The notes beneath the pieces are model-generated. The model did not search any database. It worked only from the letters and a program-made list of their open reading frames with translations, and was not told the origin of the DNA. This document shows positions 63,901 to 64,000 of a stretch of DNA of 64,000 nt, in pieces. Location of the stretch: contig VZTI01004805.1 of NCBI GenBank assembly GCA_013397865.1, positions 526,794-590,793 of the forward strand, written 5' to 3'. The stretch's first letter is position 1. The number at the start of each line of letters is the position of its first letter. This stretch comes from Struthidea cinerea (taxonomy: Eukaryota > Chordata > Aves > Passeriformes > Corcoracidae). A program made the translations under genes and the position numbers.

Positions 63901-64000
63901 ATAAAATCAGCTTCCCCAAAAGAGAACAGCTGGTATTTGTTACCATCCACAGGTATTTCTACAGGGCTCGGGTCAGGCCAAATAACTGCTGTGGTTTTCT
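60961..64000. other. Non-coding stretch to the right edge
   Basis: No supportable gene. ORFs at 61454-61843 (129 codons) and 61909-62259 (116 codons) overlap or abut on opposite strands and have no domain or splice support. No repeat is recognised. Confidence 0.4.

Noticed and set aside
1..64000. CRISPR array, operon, phage or plasmid system
   Set aside because: There are no regular spaced repeats, ribosome-binding-site-led gene runs or prokaryotic gene families; the window is bird nuclear DNA.

Overview
The window is vertebrate nuclear DNA, almost certainly from a songbird (passerine). It is AT-rich, CpG-poor and mostly non-coding. Its recognisable repeats are CR1 LINEs, bird-type endogenous-retrovirus LTRs, and one tRNA-Ile-headed SINE with a CR1-like tail. 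From memory that SINE layout matches passerine TguSINE1. There are no bacterial-style operons, CRISPR arrays or phage genes. Most of the long ORFs are chance openings or shadows of repeats.

The one well-supported gene lies on the minus strand at the left edge. Three coding exons (10074-10140, 1824-1886, 1319-1682) join in phase through good splice sites. They give 153 codons of a highly charged N-terminus, and the gene continues past the left edge. The first intron is about 8.2 kb and the second 141 bp. The family is not proven. Charged N-termini of this kind occur in TMC1/TMC2 channel subunits, which are the leading but weakly supported candidates.

From about 15.6 to 23.2 kb lies a plus-strand cluster of three degraded CR1 copies followed by a truncated LTR. 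At 25.2 kb there is a probable older CR1 3' fragment. At 30.9-32.0 kb there is a complete solo LTR flanked by a perfect 5-bp target duplication. A relative of it sits at 50.3-51.2 kb in the same orientation. Minus-strand CR1 3' ends lie at 37.5 and 42.8 kb, and the SINE is at 48.1 kb. Further LTR-like pieces are at 52.3, 56.8 and 60.4 kb.

Outside the repeats, three places look like possible unannotated exons: 35750-35890 (minus, exactly 47 codons, hydrophobic), 53531-53747 joined to 54301-54546 (plus, phase-compatible), and 58912-59081 (minus). None matches a family I recognise, so they are offered as leads only. I found no convincing new biological system.
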